The position numbers were made by a program, and so were the translations under genes. Source: Gammaproteobacteria bacterium (GTDB lineage Bacteria > Pseudomonadota > Gammaproteobacteria > Steroidobacterales > Steroidobacteraceae). From it: 10,227 nucleotides of DNA. The DNA is taken from contig JASHYG010000405.1 in the NCBI GenBank assembly GCA_030043215.1, positions 1 to 10,227 of the forward strand, in the 5' to 3' direction. Positions within the stretch are counted from its first letter, which is position 1. Each line of letters opens with the position of its first letter. Below, piece after piece: positions 1-6,683 of this stretch. Under the pieces are notes generated by a model. That model did no database searches and was not told the origin of the DNA. It was given only the letters and a program-made list of their open reading frames with translations.

Positions 1-161
1 GGGCGCGAGGCGCGGTAGCGCGCGAGCCACCAGCCCGCGGCGAAGCCGACGAGGTACATGATGCCGTACCAGTGCACCTCGATCGGACCGAGCTCGCGGC
101 CGAGGAGGTGGAAGGGTCCCAACTCGACGGCAATCGGATTGAAGCCGGGATACTTGAGCAT
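1..161 (-). CDS. lgt: Prolipoprotein diacylglyceryl transferase, N-terminal fragment (runs off left edge)
   Basis: Lgt is an inner-membrane enzyme that moves diacylglycerol from phosphatidylglycerol to the lipobox cysteine of prolipoproteins, the first step of lipoprotein maturation. Only the first 53 residues are visible. They read [17 protein letters not shown], a short insert, then [20 protein letters not shown]. The pattern F(D/N)P-(10 to 20 residues)-HWYGxMYLxGF is the hallmark of the Lgt N-terminus and its first membrane helix. The start is the ATG at 161-159, which fits the family length; the HWYG motif near residue 31 comes a little later than usual because of the extra LLGREL segment. 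No Shine-Dalgarno precedes the ATG. The gene follows rlmI by 26 bp on the same strand, so cotranscription is likely. The catalytic residues lie outside the window. Confidence 0.93.
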   Translation of the reverse strand, partial: MLKYPGFNPIAVELGPFHLLGRELGPIEVHWYGIMYLVGFAAGWWLARYRASR

Positions 162-168
162 GTGCGAA

Positions 169-174
169 AGTGTA
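169..174 (-). promoter_or_regulatory. Possible -10 element for a leaderless lgt transcript
   Basis: On the minus strand TACACT (174 to 169) ends 7 nt before the lgt ATG, which would place transcription initiation at or next to the start codon. The ATG has no Shine-Dalgarno, in agreement with a leaderless message. No recognisable -35 lies 16-18 bp upstream, and read-through from rlmI is an equally good explanation for lgt expression. This is an inference only. Confidence 0.22.
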
Positions 175-187
175 GCGGTTTCGCCGC

Positions 188-1414
188 TCACTCGCGCGCG
201 ACACGGCAGTAGAGAGCCTTGAGATAGCGGGTCTCCGGGATGGCGGGATGCACCGGATGGTCAGGCGACTGCCCGCCGAGCTCGAGAACCTGCACGAAGC
301 GGCTGCAGTGCCGCGCCGCCGCCTGGACCGCCGCGAGCAGCGCCTGCTCCTCGAGATGATACGAGCAGGAGCAGGAGACGAGCAGCCCGTCGCGGTCGAC
401 GAGCTTGAGGGCGAGCTGGTTCAGCTTGCGATACGCCGCCTCGCCCTTCGGAATGTCCTTCTTGCGCTTGATGAAGGCCGGCGGATCGAGTATGACCGCA
501 TCGAAGCGCGCGCCGCTCTCATGGAGCGCCTGCAGCGCATCGAAGGCATCGTCCCGCAGGCACTCCACCTCGACGCCGTTGTCGGCGGCATTGCGGCGCG
601 CGTAGTCGAGCGCGTCCTGCGAGGCGTCGATGCACGTCGCGGACCCGGCGCCGCCCTTGAGCGCGATGACGGCCCACCCGCCCACGTAGCTGAACACATC
701 GAGCACCCGGGCGCCCGGCCGCAGGTAGCGGAGCATCCGCGCCCGGTTGGCCGTCTGATCGTAGAACCACCCCGTCTTCTGCCCAGCGGCGAGCGGCGCA
801 TGAAAGATCGCGGCCCCCTCGCGAACCTCGACCTCATCGGGCACCGTGCCGAACGCCGGCCCGGCGACCTGCGGCAGGCGCTCCAGCCCGCGGGCCGCGG
901 AATCGTTCTTCCAGTAAAGGCCGGCGGGTGAAAGCACGGTCCGCACGGCGCTCTCCGCCGCGGATTTGAGCGCCTCCATGCCGGCGGTCGCGATCTGGCC
1001 GACGATCAGGTCGCCGTAGCGGTCGAGCACGAGGCCTGCGAGCCCATCGGACTCGCCGAACGCGAGCCGGTAGTAGGGCGCAGATCCCAACTGCTCGCGC
1101 AAGGCGAGCGCGGCCGTCAGCCGGTGCACGAGGAGCGATTCGTCTATGGGGAAGCGGACATCCCGGCTCATGATCCGCGCGCAGATGAGCGCGTGCGGAT
1201 TGACGTAGGCGTAGCCCAGAAAGCGCCCCCGGTCGGACTGCACCGTGGCGAGGCCGCCGAGCGGGAATGCGGTGAGCGGTGTCTCGTCGGTATCCACCTC
1301 GTTGCTGAACACCCAGGGATGCCCCGCGGCCAAGCGCCGCTCCTCGCCGCGCTTGAGGCGCAGCGGCGCCGGCTCATCAAGAGGCGGCGCGGCCTCTGCG
1401 GGGCCCGAGATCAC
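188..1414 (-). CDS. rlmI: 23S rRNA (cytosine-C5) methyltransferase, RlmI family
   Basis: This is a SAM-dependent methyltransferase of the RlmI (YccW) family; the E. coli member makes m5C1962 in 23S rRNA. The 408-aa protein has an N-terminal PUA-like RNA-binding domain (about 18-90) with the family motif [10 protein letters not shown] (31-40). A central segment carries [16 protein letters not shown] (120-135). The C-terminal Rossmann methyltransferase domain shows [10 protein letters not shown] (211-220), motif [12 protein letters not shown] (239-249), motif IV DPPAF (310-314) and SCSCS (347-351). Aligned to the E. coli FSCSG segment, C350 is the likely catalytic cysteine. The start is the GTG at 1414-1412, backed by a Shine-Dalgarno 7 nt upstream; it gives about 17 extra residues before the PUA domain, and no ATG lies closer. 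lgt follows 26 bp downstream. A perfect TATAAT sits about 34 nt upstream of the start. The rRNA target position is inferred from family membership. Confidence 0.88.
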   Translation of the reverse strand: MISGPAEAAPPLDEPAPLRLKRGEERRLAAGHPWVFSNEVDTDETPLTAFPLGGLATVQSDRGRFLGYAYVNPHALICARIMSRDVRFPIDESLLVHRLTAALALREQLGSAPYYRLAFGESDGLAGLVLDRYGDLIVGQIATAGMEALKSAAESAVRTVLSPAGLYWKNDSAARGLERLPQVAGPAFGTVPDEVEVREGAAIFHAPLAAGQKTGWFYDQTANRARMLRYLRPGARVLDVFSYVGGWAVIALKGGAGSATCIDASQDALDYARRNAADNGVEVECLRDDAFDALQALHESGARFDAVILDPPAFIKRKKDIPKGEAAYRKLNQLALKLVDRDGLLVSCSCSYHLEEQALLAAVQAAARHCSRFVQVLELGGQSPDHPVHPAIPETRYLKALYCRVARE

Positions 1415-1421
1415 GTTGGCG

Positions 1422-1429
1422 CCTTCTCC
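1422..1429 (-). promoter_or_regulatory. Shine-Dalgarno that fixes the rlmI GTG start
   Basis: The minus strand reads GGAGAAGG, then 7 nt, then GTG (1414). This purine-rich site at ideal spacing is the main reason for choosing the GTG start despite the absence of any nearby ATG. Confidence 0.6.
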
Positions 1430-1447
1430 GATCGGCCAAAACGGGCG

Positions 1448-1455
1448 ATTATACC
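1448..1455. promoter_or_regulatory. Overlapping divergent -10 elements between rlmI and the DUF255 gene
   Basis: The 47-bp gap between the divergent starts contains ATTATACC at 1448-1455. On the minus strand this gives a perfect TATAAT (1453 to 1448), predicting initiation near 1441 and a leader of about 27 nt for rlmI. On the plus strand TATACC (1450-1455) ends 6 nt before the ATG at 1462, predicting a leaderless or nearly leaderless DUF255 transcript. The two elements share four base pairs. Neither direction has a good -35. The minus-strand element is the stronger call. Confidence 0.5.
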
Positions 1456-1461
1456 GATCCC

Positions 1462-3594
1462 ATGACAGCCAGACCTCCGGGCGGCGGGACGCCGAGCTTC
1501 ACGAACCGCCTGATCTCCCAAACCAGCCCGTACCTGCTGCAACACGCCCACAATCCCGTGGACTGGTACCCCTGGGGCGCGGAGGCCTTCGAGAAGGCGC
1601 GGGCGGAAGGCAAGCCCGTGCATGTGTCGATAGGCTACTCCTCCTGCCACTGGTGCCACGTGCTCGCCGAGGAGAGCTTCGAGGACGAGGAGACCGCGCG
1701 GCTGCTCAACGAGCGCTTCGTCAACATCAAGGTCGACCGGGAGGAGCGGCCGGATATCGACCGCATCTATCAGATCGCCCAGCACCTCATCACGCGGCGC
1801 TCGGGCGGCTGGCCGCTCACCATGTTTCTCGCTCCGGACGACCGGCGGCCCTTCTTCGGAGGAACCTATTTCCCCCCCGAGCCCCGCTACGGCATGCCGG
1901 CGTTCAAGGATGTGCTCGCTCGGGTGGCGGACTACTATGCGGGCCACCGGAGGGAGCTCAACGAGCAGAGCGAGGCGCTGGTGCGGGCGCTCGGCGAGCT
2001 CGAAGCGTCTCCCGCCTCTACCGGCGCGCCGCTCGATGCGCGCCCGCTCGAGGCGGCGCGCGGAGCGCTCGCCGCCGCGTTCGATACGACTTTCGGCGGA
2101 TTCGGGGGCGCGCCAAAATTCCCGCACCCGCTCACTCTCGAGCTGCTCCTGCGAGACTCGCTTGCCGGCGTGGAGCCGCACACCTCCGGCGCGAGCGGGT
2201 CGCACACCGCCGACGCAAGCGGGCCGCAGCCCGGGCTGCATGCGCTTCACATGGCGACTCTCACGCTGCGCCGCATGGGCGAGGGCGGACTCAACGACCA
2301 GCTGGGCGGCGGCTTCTCCCGGTACTCCGTCGATCCCTACTGGATGATCCCGCACTTCGAGAAGATGCTGTACGACAACGGCGCGTTGCTCGCCGTCTAC
2401 GCCCACGCCGCGGTCGCCACCGGCGATCCGCTCTACGCGCGCATCGCGACCGAGACGGCGGAGTGGGCGATGCGGGAGATGCAGTCTCCGGAGGGGGGCT
2501 ACTACTCGAGCTTCGACGCCGATTCCGAGGGACACGAGGGCCGGTACTACGTGTGGGAGCGAGCGGAGATCGAGCGCGCGCTCACGCCGGAGGAGCTCGC
2601 CGCCTTCGCGCCGCGCTTCGGCATCGATCGCGAGCCGAACTTCGAGGGGCACTGGCACCTGCACGGGTTCGTGCCGACCGAGGAGATCGCGGCCCGTCTC
2701 GGCCTCTCCGCGACCGAGACGGCCGGACGGATCGATTCCGCGCGCCGCAAGCTGCTCGCCATTCGCTCGAGGCGCGTGCTGCCGGGCCGCGACGACAAGG
2801 TCCTCACCGCCTGGAACGCGCTCATGATACGCGGCATGGCCTGCGCCGCGCGTGCGCTCGACCGTGACGACTTCGCCGCATCGGCGGCCCGCGCGCTCGA
2901 CTTCCTGCGCCGCACGCACTGGCGTGACGGGCGCCTGCTCGCCACCAGCAAGGACGGGCGCGCGCATCTCGACGCCTACCTCGACGATTACGCCTACCTG
3001 GCCGATGCGGTTCTCGAGCTGCAGCAGGTGCGCTTCGTGGGCGGCGAGCTCGCGTTCGCCCGCGAGCTGCTGGAGGTGGTGCTCGGACATTTCGCCGACC
3101 GGGCCTCCGGCGGGCTGTTCTTCACCTCGGATGAGCACGAGGCGCTGATTCATCGCTCCAAGTCGTTCGGGGACGACGCGACGCCTTCCGGAAACGGCAT
3201 CGCCGCCTTCGCGCTGCAGCGCATGGGCTATCTGCTCGGCGAGACGCGGCTCCTCGAGGAGGCGGAGTCGATCCTGCGCGCCGGATGGAGCGCGATGGAG
3301 CGCCATCCGCCCTCTCACGTCTCGCTGCTCATTGCCCTCGAGGAGTATCTGCGCGCGCCGGAGATCGTCATCCTGCGCGGCGAAGCGCAGGAGATCGACG
3401 CGTGGCGCCGCGAGCTGGCAAAGAGCTATGCGCCGCGCCGCCTGGTGCTCGCGATCGCAGCCGGCGCGCCCGATCTGCCGGCGGCCCTCGCCGAGAAGGC
3501 GCCCCGCGGCCGGGCCGTGGCGTATCTCTGCCGCGGGAGCGTCTGCTCGGCGCCCATCGGCTCACCGGGTGAGCTCGAGCGCGCGTTGCAGTGA
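1462..3594 (+). CDS. DUF255 / SSP411-type thioredoxin-fold protein with six-hairpin toroid domain (YyaL family)
   Basis: This 710-aa protein belongs to the conserved family of bacterial YyaL and animal spermatogenesis-associated protein 20. The N-terminal thioredoxin-like domain (about 13-175) opens with the signature [18 protein letters not shown] (22-39). It carries the redox-type motif CHWCH (C62, C65), then [10 protein letters not shown] (91-100), [11 protein letters not shown] and FFGGTYFPP. The C-terminal part resembles the (alpha/alpha)6 toroid of N-acylglucosamine 2-epimerase-like proteins and has [22 protein letters not shown] (about 297-306), FDADSEG (351-357) and [13 protein letters not shown] (443-455). 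The C-terminal Cys pair in [10 protein letters not shown] is also typical of the family. No signal peptide is seen, so it is presumably cytoplasmic. Its biochemical role is not established. It starts without a Shine-Dalgarno, only 6 nt after a -10-like element. A family-atypical linker at about 238-258 contains a tandem repeat. It converges on the aminotransferase with 17 bp between stop codons. Confidence 0.9.
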   Translation: MTARPPGGGTPSFTNRLISQTSPYLLQHAHNPVDWYPWGAEAFEKARAEGKPVHVSIGYSSCHWCHVLAEESFEDEETARLLNERFVNIKVDREERPDIDRIYQIAQHLITRRSGGWPLTMFLAPDDRRPFFGGTYFPPEPRYGMPAFKDVLARVADYYAGHRRELNEQSEALVRALGELEASPASTGAPLDARPLEAARGALAAAFDTTFGGFGGAPKFPHPLTLELLLRDSLAGVEPHTSGASGSHTADASGPQPGLHALHMATLTLRRMGEGGLNDQLGGGFSRYSVDPYWMIPHFEKMLYDNGALLAVYAHAAVATGDPLYARIATETAEWAMREMQSPEGGYYSSFDADSEGHEGRYYVWERAEIERALTPEELAAFAPRFGIDREPNFEGHWHLHGFVPTEEIAARLGLSATETAGRIDSARRKLLAIRSRRVLPGRDDKVLTAWNALMIRGMACAARALDRDDFAASAARALDFLRRTHWRDGRLLATSKDGRAHLDAYLDDYAYLADAVLELQQVRFVGGELAFARELLEVVLGHFADRASGGLFFTSDEHEALIHRSKSFGDDATPSGNGIAAFALQRMGYLLGETRLLEEAESILRAGWSAMERHPPSHVSLLIALEEYLRAPEIVILRGEAQEIDAWRRELAKSYAPRRLVLAIAAGAPDLPAALAEKAPRGRAVAYLCRGSVCSAPIGSPGELERALQ
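2176..2223 (+). repeat. Two-copy 24-bp in-frame tandem repeat in the DUF255 linker
   Basis: Copy 1 (2176-2199) and copy 2 (2200-2223) match at 20 of 24 positions and encode PHTSGASG and SHTADASG. A degenerate third start (CCGCAGCCCGGG) follows at 2224. The repeat lies between [11 protein letters not shown] and the MATLTLRRM helix, where family members usually have a short loop. It therefore looks like a recent low-complexity expansion of a surface loop that keeps the frame. Confidence 0.7.
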
Positions 3595-3611
3595 GACCCT
3601 GGAGCCGCCGA

Positions 3612-4805
3612 TCAGGCGAGCGCCCGCGCGACCGAGCGCGCGAAGTACTCGAGGTTCTCGCTGCTGAGGCCGGCGATGTTGATGCGGCTGTCCTCCGTCA
3701 TGTAGACGTGGTGGTCCGCCCTCAGCGCCCTCACCCGCTCGGGGCTCACTCCCAGCAGCGAGAACATCCCCCGCTGAGCCCCGATGAAGCTGAAATCCTG
3801 AGAGGGGCACGCCGCGCTCAGCTGGCGCACCAGCTCCCGGCGCAGACTGAGGATGCGCTCGCGCATGTCGCCCAGCTCGCGCCGCCACAGGTCGCGCAGC
3901 CCCTCGTCGCCGAGGATGCGGCTCACGATGGCGGCTCCATGGTCCGGCGGCATCGAGTACAGGCGGCGTGCGATCCGCACCTCGTGGCTGAGCGCCGCCT
4001 CCGACCGGCTCGCCGACTCGGTGAGGATGTGCAGAGTTCCTGCGCGCTCCCGATACAGCCCGAAGTTCTTGGAGCAGGACACGGCGACCAGCAGCTCGGG
4101 AAGCTCGGACGCGAACAGACGGACCGCGAAGGCGTCGGCGTCGACTCCTCCGCCCAGACCCTGATAAGCCATGTCGATGAACGGCAGCAGCCGGCGCCGC
4201 TGGACGACGGCGAGGACCTCTCGCCACTGCTCCTCCGAGAGATCGGCTCCCGTCGGGTTGTGACACGACGCGTGGAGGAGCACGACGCTCCCCGCCGGCA
4301 GGGAGTCGAGAGCCTGCAGCATCTCAGCGGAGCGAATGCCGCCGGTCGCGGGATCGTAGTAGGGATACGGCTCGAGCTCGAGCCCGCATCCGGTGAGCAG
4401 CGGCACGTGGTTGGCCCACGTCGGCGAGCTGACGTGCACGATGGAATGGGGCGCAGCGGCGTGGATCAGCTCGGCGCCGAGGCGTAGCGCGCCGCAGCCG
4501 CCCACACCCTGGATCGTTCGCACGCGACCGGAGATGAGCGCGGGATGGGATGCCCCGAAGGCGAGGCGCTCCATGGCCTGGGTGAAGGCTGCGTTCCCGG
4601 CCGGCGCCACGTAGGTCTTGGTGGACTGGGCCTCGAGCACTAGGCGCTCGGCACGCCGGACGGCCTCGAGCACAGGCGTCTCGCCCCGGCCATTGCGGTA
4701 GACCCCCACCCCCAGATCGACCTTGTCCGGACTCTGGTCCGCGCGAAACGCGGCCATCAGCCCCAGGATCGGGTCGTCCGGCATCCGCTCGAGCCGCTCG
4801 AACAT
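3612..4805 (-). CDS. Class I aspartate/aromatic aminotransferase (AspC/TyrB type)
   Basis: This is a PLP-dependent aminotransferase of the AspC/TyrB group, moving amino groups between aspartate or aromatic amino acids and 2-oxoglutarate in the cytoplasm. Its 397 aa equal the family length. Visible motifs are DLGVGVY (30-36), TPVL, SPTWANH (W130, equivalent to W140 of E. coli AspC), CHNPTG (181-186), D211 and Y214 in IDMAYQG for the PLP ring, and the Schiff-base lysine K246 in SCSKNFGLYRER. R280 before YSMPP matches R292, which binds the distal carboxylate of dicarboxylic substrates. The arginine in SRINIAG matches R386, which binds the alpha-carboxylate. All key residues are present, so the enzyme should be active. 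The sequence alone does not separate AspC from TyrB preference, so no symbol is given. The ATG at 4805 has a strong GGAGGAGAG Shine-Dalgarno 5 nt upstream (4811-4819). A weak -10, TAAAGT, lies at 4837 to 4832. Confidence 0.92.
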   Translation of the reverse strand: MFERLERMPDDPILGLMAAFRADQSPDKVDLGVGVYRNGRGETPVLEAVRRAERLVLEAQSTKTYVAPAGNAAFTQAMERLAFGASHPALISGRVRTIQGVGGCGALRLGAELIHAAAPHSIVHVSSPTWANHVPLLTGCGLELEPYPYYDPATGGIRSAEMLQALDSLPAGSVVLLHASCHNPTGADLSEEQWREVLAVVQRRRLLPFIDMAYQGLGGGVDADAFAVRLFASELPELLVAVSCSKNFGLYRERAGTLHILTESASRSEAALSHEVRIARRLYSMPPDHGAAIVSRILGDEGLRDLWRRELGDMRERILSLRRELVRQLSAACPSQDFSFIGAQRGMFSLLGVSPERVRALRADHHVYMTEDSRINIAGLSSENLEYFARSVARALA

Positions 4806-4877
4806 GCACTCTCTCCTCCGTATGAGCGACTACTTTAGCGTGAATCCGCGCCGGAAAGCGGCCTCGGGCGCTGCTGC

Positions 4878-4897
4878 AAAAACCCGAGCGCGCTCGG
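4878..4897 (-). terminator. Terminator-like hairpin with T run, reading toward the aminotransferase
   Basis: The minus strand reads CCGAGCGCGCTCGG, a perfect 14-bp palindrome (stem CCGAG/CTCGG, loop CGCG). It is followed at once by GTTTTTG, a rare T run in this GC-rich window. It lies in the 142-bp gap between the divergent aminotransferase and FKBP starts. It could stop antisense transcription coming from the FKBP gene or act in an aminotransferase leader. The stem is short, so confidence is modest. Confidence 0.35.
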
Positions 4898-4936
4898 ACG
4901 CAACCGGCGACACTAGCGTCCATTCGAGTCCATCCC

Positions 4937-4942
4937 GAGGTG
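4937..4942 (+). promoter_or_regulatory. Shine-Dalgarno that fixes the FKBP GTG start
   Basis: GAGGTG lies 5 nt upstream of the GTG at 4948. An in-frame ATG at 4822 would add 42 charged residues in front of the signal peptide and has no comparable ribosome-binding site, so the GTG is preferred. Confidence 0.6.
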
Positions 4943-4947
4943 AATCC

Positions 4948-5775
4948 GTGATCTCACGCTCAAGGCGCGGCGCGGCCGCGCACCCGATCTCCCGCTCCGC
5001 GGCGCGGGGCCTTTCTCTCCTGCTTGCGGCCGCCCTCGCCGCAGGCTCCCTGCCGGTTGTCGCGCAGCAAGGTGCCGCGCCCGCCGGCTCCGGCGCGAAG
5101 ACCGCAAGCGCGCAGGGCACCCGGGCCGTGAAGGAGAAGGGCAGCTACAGCCTGGGCGTCCTGCTCGGCACCCAGCTGACTCGGCTCGGCCTCACCCCGG
5201 ACTCGATCGCCTTCGACAAGGTGGCGCAAGGGATGCACGACGTGGTGAAGGGAACCGTGCAGCCGTCCGCGGCCGACCAGCAGAACATCCAGGAGCTCGT
5301 CCAGGTCGTCATGCAGAGCCGCGCCGCGACGGCGCCCAAGAACCAGGCCGAGGCGCGCAAGTTCCTGGCCGAGAATGCCAAGCGCAAGGGCATCGTGACC
5401 ACTGCGAGCGGACTGCAGTACAGGGTGCTGAGCGCCGGCAGCGGCGCTTCCCCGCGCCCCACGGATGAGGTCACGGTGAACTACCGCGGCACGCTGATCG
5501 ACGGAACGGAGTTCGACAGCTCCTACAAGCGCGGCGTGCCGGCCACGTTCTCGGTGAGCAAGGTCATCCCGGGCTGGACGGAAGCGCTGTTGCTCATGAA
5601 GCCGGGCGCGAAGTGGCAGCTCTTCATTCCGCCGGAGCTCGCTTACGGCAACGACTCGCCGCCGCCGATTCCTCCGGGCTCGCTGCTGAAGTTCGACGTG
5701 GAGCTGCTCAGCGTGAGGCCGGCCAGTGCGCCCCCTTCGGGAGCGGTTCCGGATGCAGGGGGCGGCGTGCGCTGA
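4948..5775 (+). CDS. Exported FKBP-type peptidyl-prolyl cis-trans isomerase (Mip/FkpA-like)
   Basis: This is a periplasmic folding catalyst and chaperone that isomerises X-Pro bonds. The 275-aa protein starts at GTG 4948. An Arg-rich n-region (SRSRR, then SAAR) precedes the hydrophobic stretch GLSLLLAAALAAGSLPVVA (21-39), with likely cleavage before QQ (40-41). Residues about 65-145 form the helical FKBP_N dimerisation region, with SYSLGVLLGTQLTRLG and an EARKFLAENAKRKGI linker. The FKBP_C domain (about 150-256) retains the binding-pocket residues: Y179 in VNYRG, F189 and D190 in EFDSS, F201, V206-I207 and W210 in KVIPGW, and Y233 in LAYG. The loop after LAYG reads NDSPPPIPP where Mip/FkpA proteins usually have a Gly-rich GPIPP loop. 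The tail beyond 257 is low-complexity Ala/Pro/Gly. No lipobox cysteine is present, so it should be soluble. Its 3' end is overlapped for 133 bp by the opposite-strand TetR-like ORF. Confidence 0.92.
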   Translation: MISRSRRGAAAHPISRSAARGLSLLLAAALAAGSLPVVAQQGAAPAGSGAKTASAQGTRAVKEKGSYSLGVLLGTQLTRLGLTPDSIAFDKVAQGMHDVVKGTVQPSAADQQNIQELVQVVMQSRAATAPKNQAEARKFLAENAKRKGIVTTASGLQYRVLSAGSGASPRPTDEVTVNYRGTLIDGTEFDSSYKRGVPATFSVSKVIPGWTEALLLMKPGAKWQLFIPPELAYGNDSPPPIPPGSLLKFDVELLSVRPASAPPSGAVPDAGGGVR

Positions 5776-6167
5776 GGCGCCGCGTCCCCTCGCCGCAAGA
5801 CCGTGTCAGGAGGATGCGGCTCGGCAAGCGCCGCCAGGAGCAGCTCGATCAGCTCGGCGTCCCACATCTGCTGCTCGGGCCCGCTCGCGATGACGACCGT
5901 CGCCTGCAGGCAGGCGAGGATCAGGGCACAGGCCGTGTCGGGGCTCCTCTGCGCGAGCGATCCGTCACGCTGTCCCCTCAGCAGCAGCCGCTTGAGCTCG
6001 ACTGGTGGAACCCCGTCGACGGGCTGAAAGGCGAATCGCGGGCCGCGCTCGCGCCGCGACTCGAACGCGGCAACCAGAAACGCGGCGACCTTGTCGAGTG
6101 CAGTTCCGGGTGACGTCTCCGCAAGCAGTAGACTGTCTTCCAGCTCCGGCGGGGAGATCGCCTTCAT
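5643..6167 (-). pseudogene. TetR-like C-terminal-domain ORF lacking its HTH (probable truncated gene)
   Basis: The 174-aa frame from ATG 6167 (extendable to GTG 6266) resembles the C-terminal ligand-binding and dimerisation half of TetR-family regulators. The core is ALDKVAAFLVAAFESRRERG, then VELKRLLLRGQRDGSL, DTACALILACLQATVVIA and WDAELIELLLAAL. RGQ(R/K)xGxL followed by a hydrophobic helix and a final LLxAL helix is common in that fold. No TetR helix-turn-helix (about 50 residues of the IAxxAGVSxGxxYxxF type) is present upstream in any minus-strand frame as far as the SWIM gene. Third-position G/C preference is strong over about 5776-6165, so this part is or was coding. The last 56 or so residues are Pro/Ser/Gly-rich. 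The final 44 codons are antisense to the FKBP gene, as if the original stop was lost. A -10-like TAAGAT lies 29 nt upstream of the ATG. It could still encode a small HTH-less protein, and the family assignment is itself uncertain. Confidence 0.45.
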
Positions 6168-6421
6168 GCCTTCGTTCCGGTGCAACGCTCGTGCCAATCT
6201 TAGCGGCTCTGATTTTCGGCGGGAATTGACGGCAGCTCGCGCGCGCGCGACGCGACTTTGGTGCACGTCCTGCCACGGCGCACACGATCAGTGCATCCCG
6301 GCGGCGCCCCGCCTGGATTATGCCCTCGCGAATCAGATACTTGTACGTGTCGAGGCCTCGAACGCGCCTGGCACCGGACTTGCTGCACTCCCGCGTGGGA
6401 CTCCCTGGGCGGCCACTCGCT
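6168..6421. other. Divergent intergenic region with a 12-bp palindrome and a CG-alternating tract
   Basis: No convincing gene lies here on either strand. It holds an alternating (CG)6 tract at 6238-6249 and a perfect palindrome TCGAGGCCTCGA at 6350-6361, 73 bp upstream of the SWIM gene start. The palindrome could be an operator for the SWIM gene. It could equally be chance in GC-rich DNA, since flanking symmetry stops at 12 bp. I could not find a convincing -35/-10 pair for the SWIM gene. Confidence 0.3.
6197..6202 (-). promoter_or_regulatory. Candidate -10 (TAAGAT) for the headless TetR-like ORF
   Basis: The minus strand reads TAAGAT (6202 to 6197), predicting initiation near 6190 and a leader of about 23 nt before ATG 6167. 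The best -35 at 17-bp spacing is TTCCCG, which is weak. The element would drive the truncated frame directly. The longer GTG 6266 start would then lie upstream of the promoter and be unusable. Confidence 0.28.
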
Positions 6422-6426
6422 GGAGG
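6422..6426 (+). promoter_or_regulatory. Shine-Dalgarno that fixes the SWIM mini-protein start
   Basis: GGAGG (6422-6426) is followed by 8 nt and GTG (6435). The in-frame ORF could be extended to ATG 6258, but the extension is Arg/Pro/Cys-rich with no family likeness, and this is the only good ribosome-binding site. A second in-frame GTG at 6441 is 14 nt away and less likely. Confidence 0.6.
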
Positions 6427-6434
6427 CGATCATC

Positions 6435-6680
6435 GTGGACGTGAGTTTCGGGAAACGAAGCACCGTGTCGCCGCGGACATACTTTGTTCATGGCCACCGT
6501 GTAGAAGAGAGGCGTGACGGCTCAGGCGCTCTGTCATGGACCTGTGACTGCGCCGAGTACGTCCGCTCCAGATCGCGCGGCGAGCCGTCGTGCATGCATG
6601 CGCAGCGCATCGCCGCGGCGGCGAGCATCGACCGGCTCCTCGGCAGCGAGGGGCTGACGCTGCCGTCGTCCGTTTGCTAG
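6435..6680 (+). CDS. 81-aa protein with a SWIM-type zinc finger
   Basis: This small gene reads MDVSFGKRST, then TYFVHGHRVEERRDG, SWTCDCAEYVRSRSRGEPSC, MHAQRIAAAASIDRLL and a short C-terminal tail. C37, C39, C53 and H55 form CxC-x13-CxH, the zinc-binding pattern of SWIM domains (known from SWI2/SNF2 ATPases, MuDR transposases and MEKK1). A Trp two residues before the first Cys and an amphipathic Ala-rich helix after the His are also typical. SWIM domains are thought to bind DNA or proteins. Here almost the whole protein is the finger: a beta-type strand pair (16-27), the finger and one helix. There is no signal peptide or membrane segment, so it is presumably cytoplasmic. The GTG start has an excellent Shine-Dalgarno and the gene ends just before a GC-rich hairpin, so it looks monocistronic. 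It is divergent from the truncated TetR-like ORF. Its function is unknown; small stand-alone SWIM proteins of this sort occur in proteobacteria. Confidence 0.72.
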   Translation: MDVSFGKRSTVSPRTYFVHGHRVEERRDGSGALSWTCDCAEYVRSRSRGEPSCMHAQRIAAAASIDRLLGSEGLTLPSSVC

Positions 6681-6683
6681 CAA

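Noticed and set aside
1245..2867. 540-codon plus-strand frame overlapping rlmI and the DUF255 gene
   Set aside because: It is in the wrong frame for DUF255, runs across an intergenic gap, and its product is Arg/Ala low complexity without motifs.
1411..3318. Very long minus-strand open frame (635 codons) opposite the DUF255 gene
   Set aside because: Its translation is Arg/Gly/Ala/Val-rich with no family motif. The opposite strand encodes a clearly conserved protein, so it is a GC-rich shadow frame.
3595..3611. Possible bidirectional terminator between the converging DUF255 and aminotransferase genes
   Set aside because: Only 17 bp separate the stops and I see neither a clean hairpin nor a T run.
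3562..4266. 234-codon minus-strand frame inside the aminotransferase
   Set aside because: It is an alternative frame of a gene with all AspC/TyrB catalytic residues in the other frame; no independent start signal.
4723..4947. Upstream in-frame extension of the FKBP gene
   Set aside because: It would place 42 or more charged residues before the signal peptide and overlap the divergent aminotransferase; GTG 4948 has a proper Shine-Dalgarno.
6238..6249. Alternating CG tract as a Z-DNA or regulatory element
   Set aside because: Twelve bases of CG alternation are expected by chance in DNA this GC-rich; noted only as part of the intergenic description.
6258..6434. Upstream in-frame extension of the SWIM gene to ATG 6258
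   Set aside because: The extension is Arg/Pro/Cys-rich without family likeness, and the GGAGG at 6422 points to GTG 6435.
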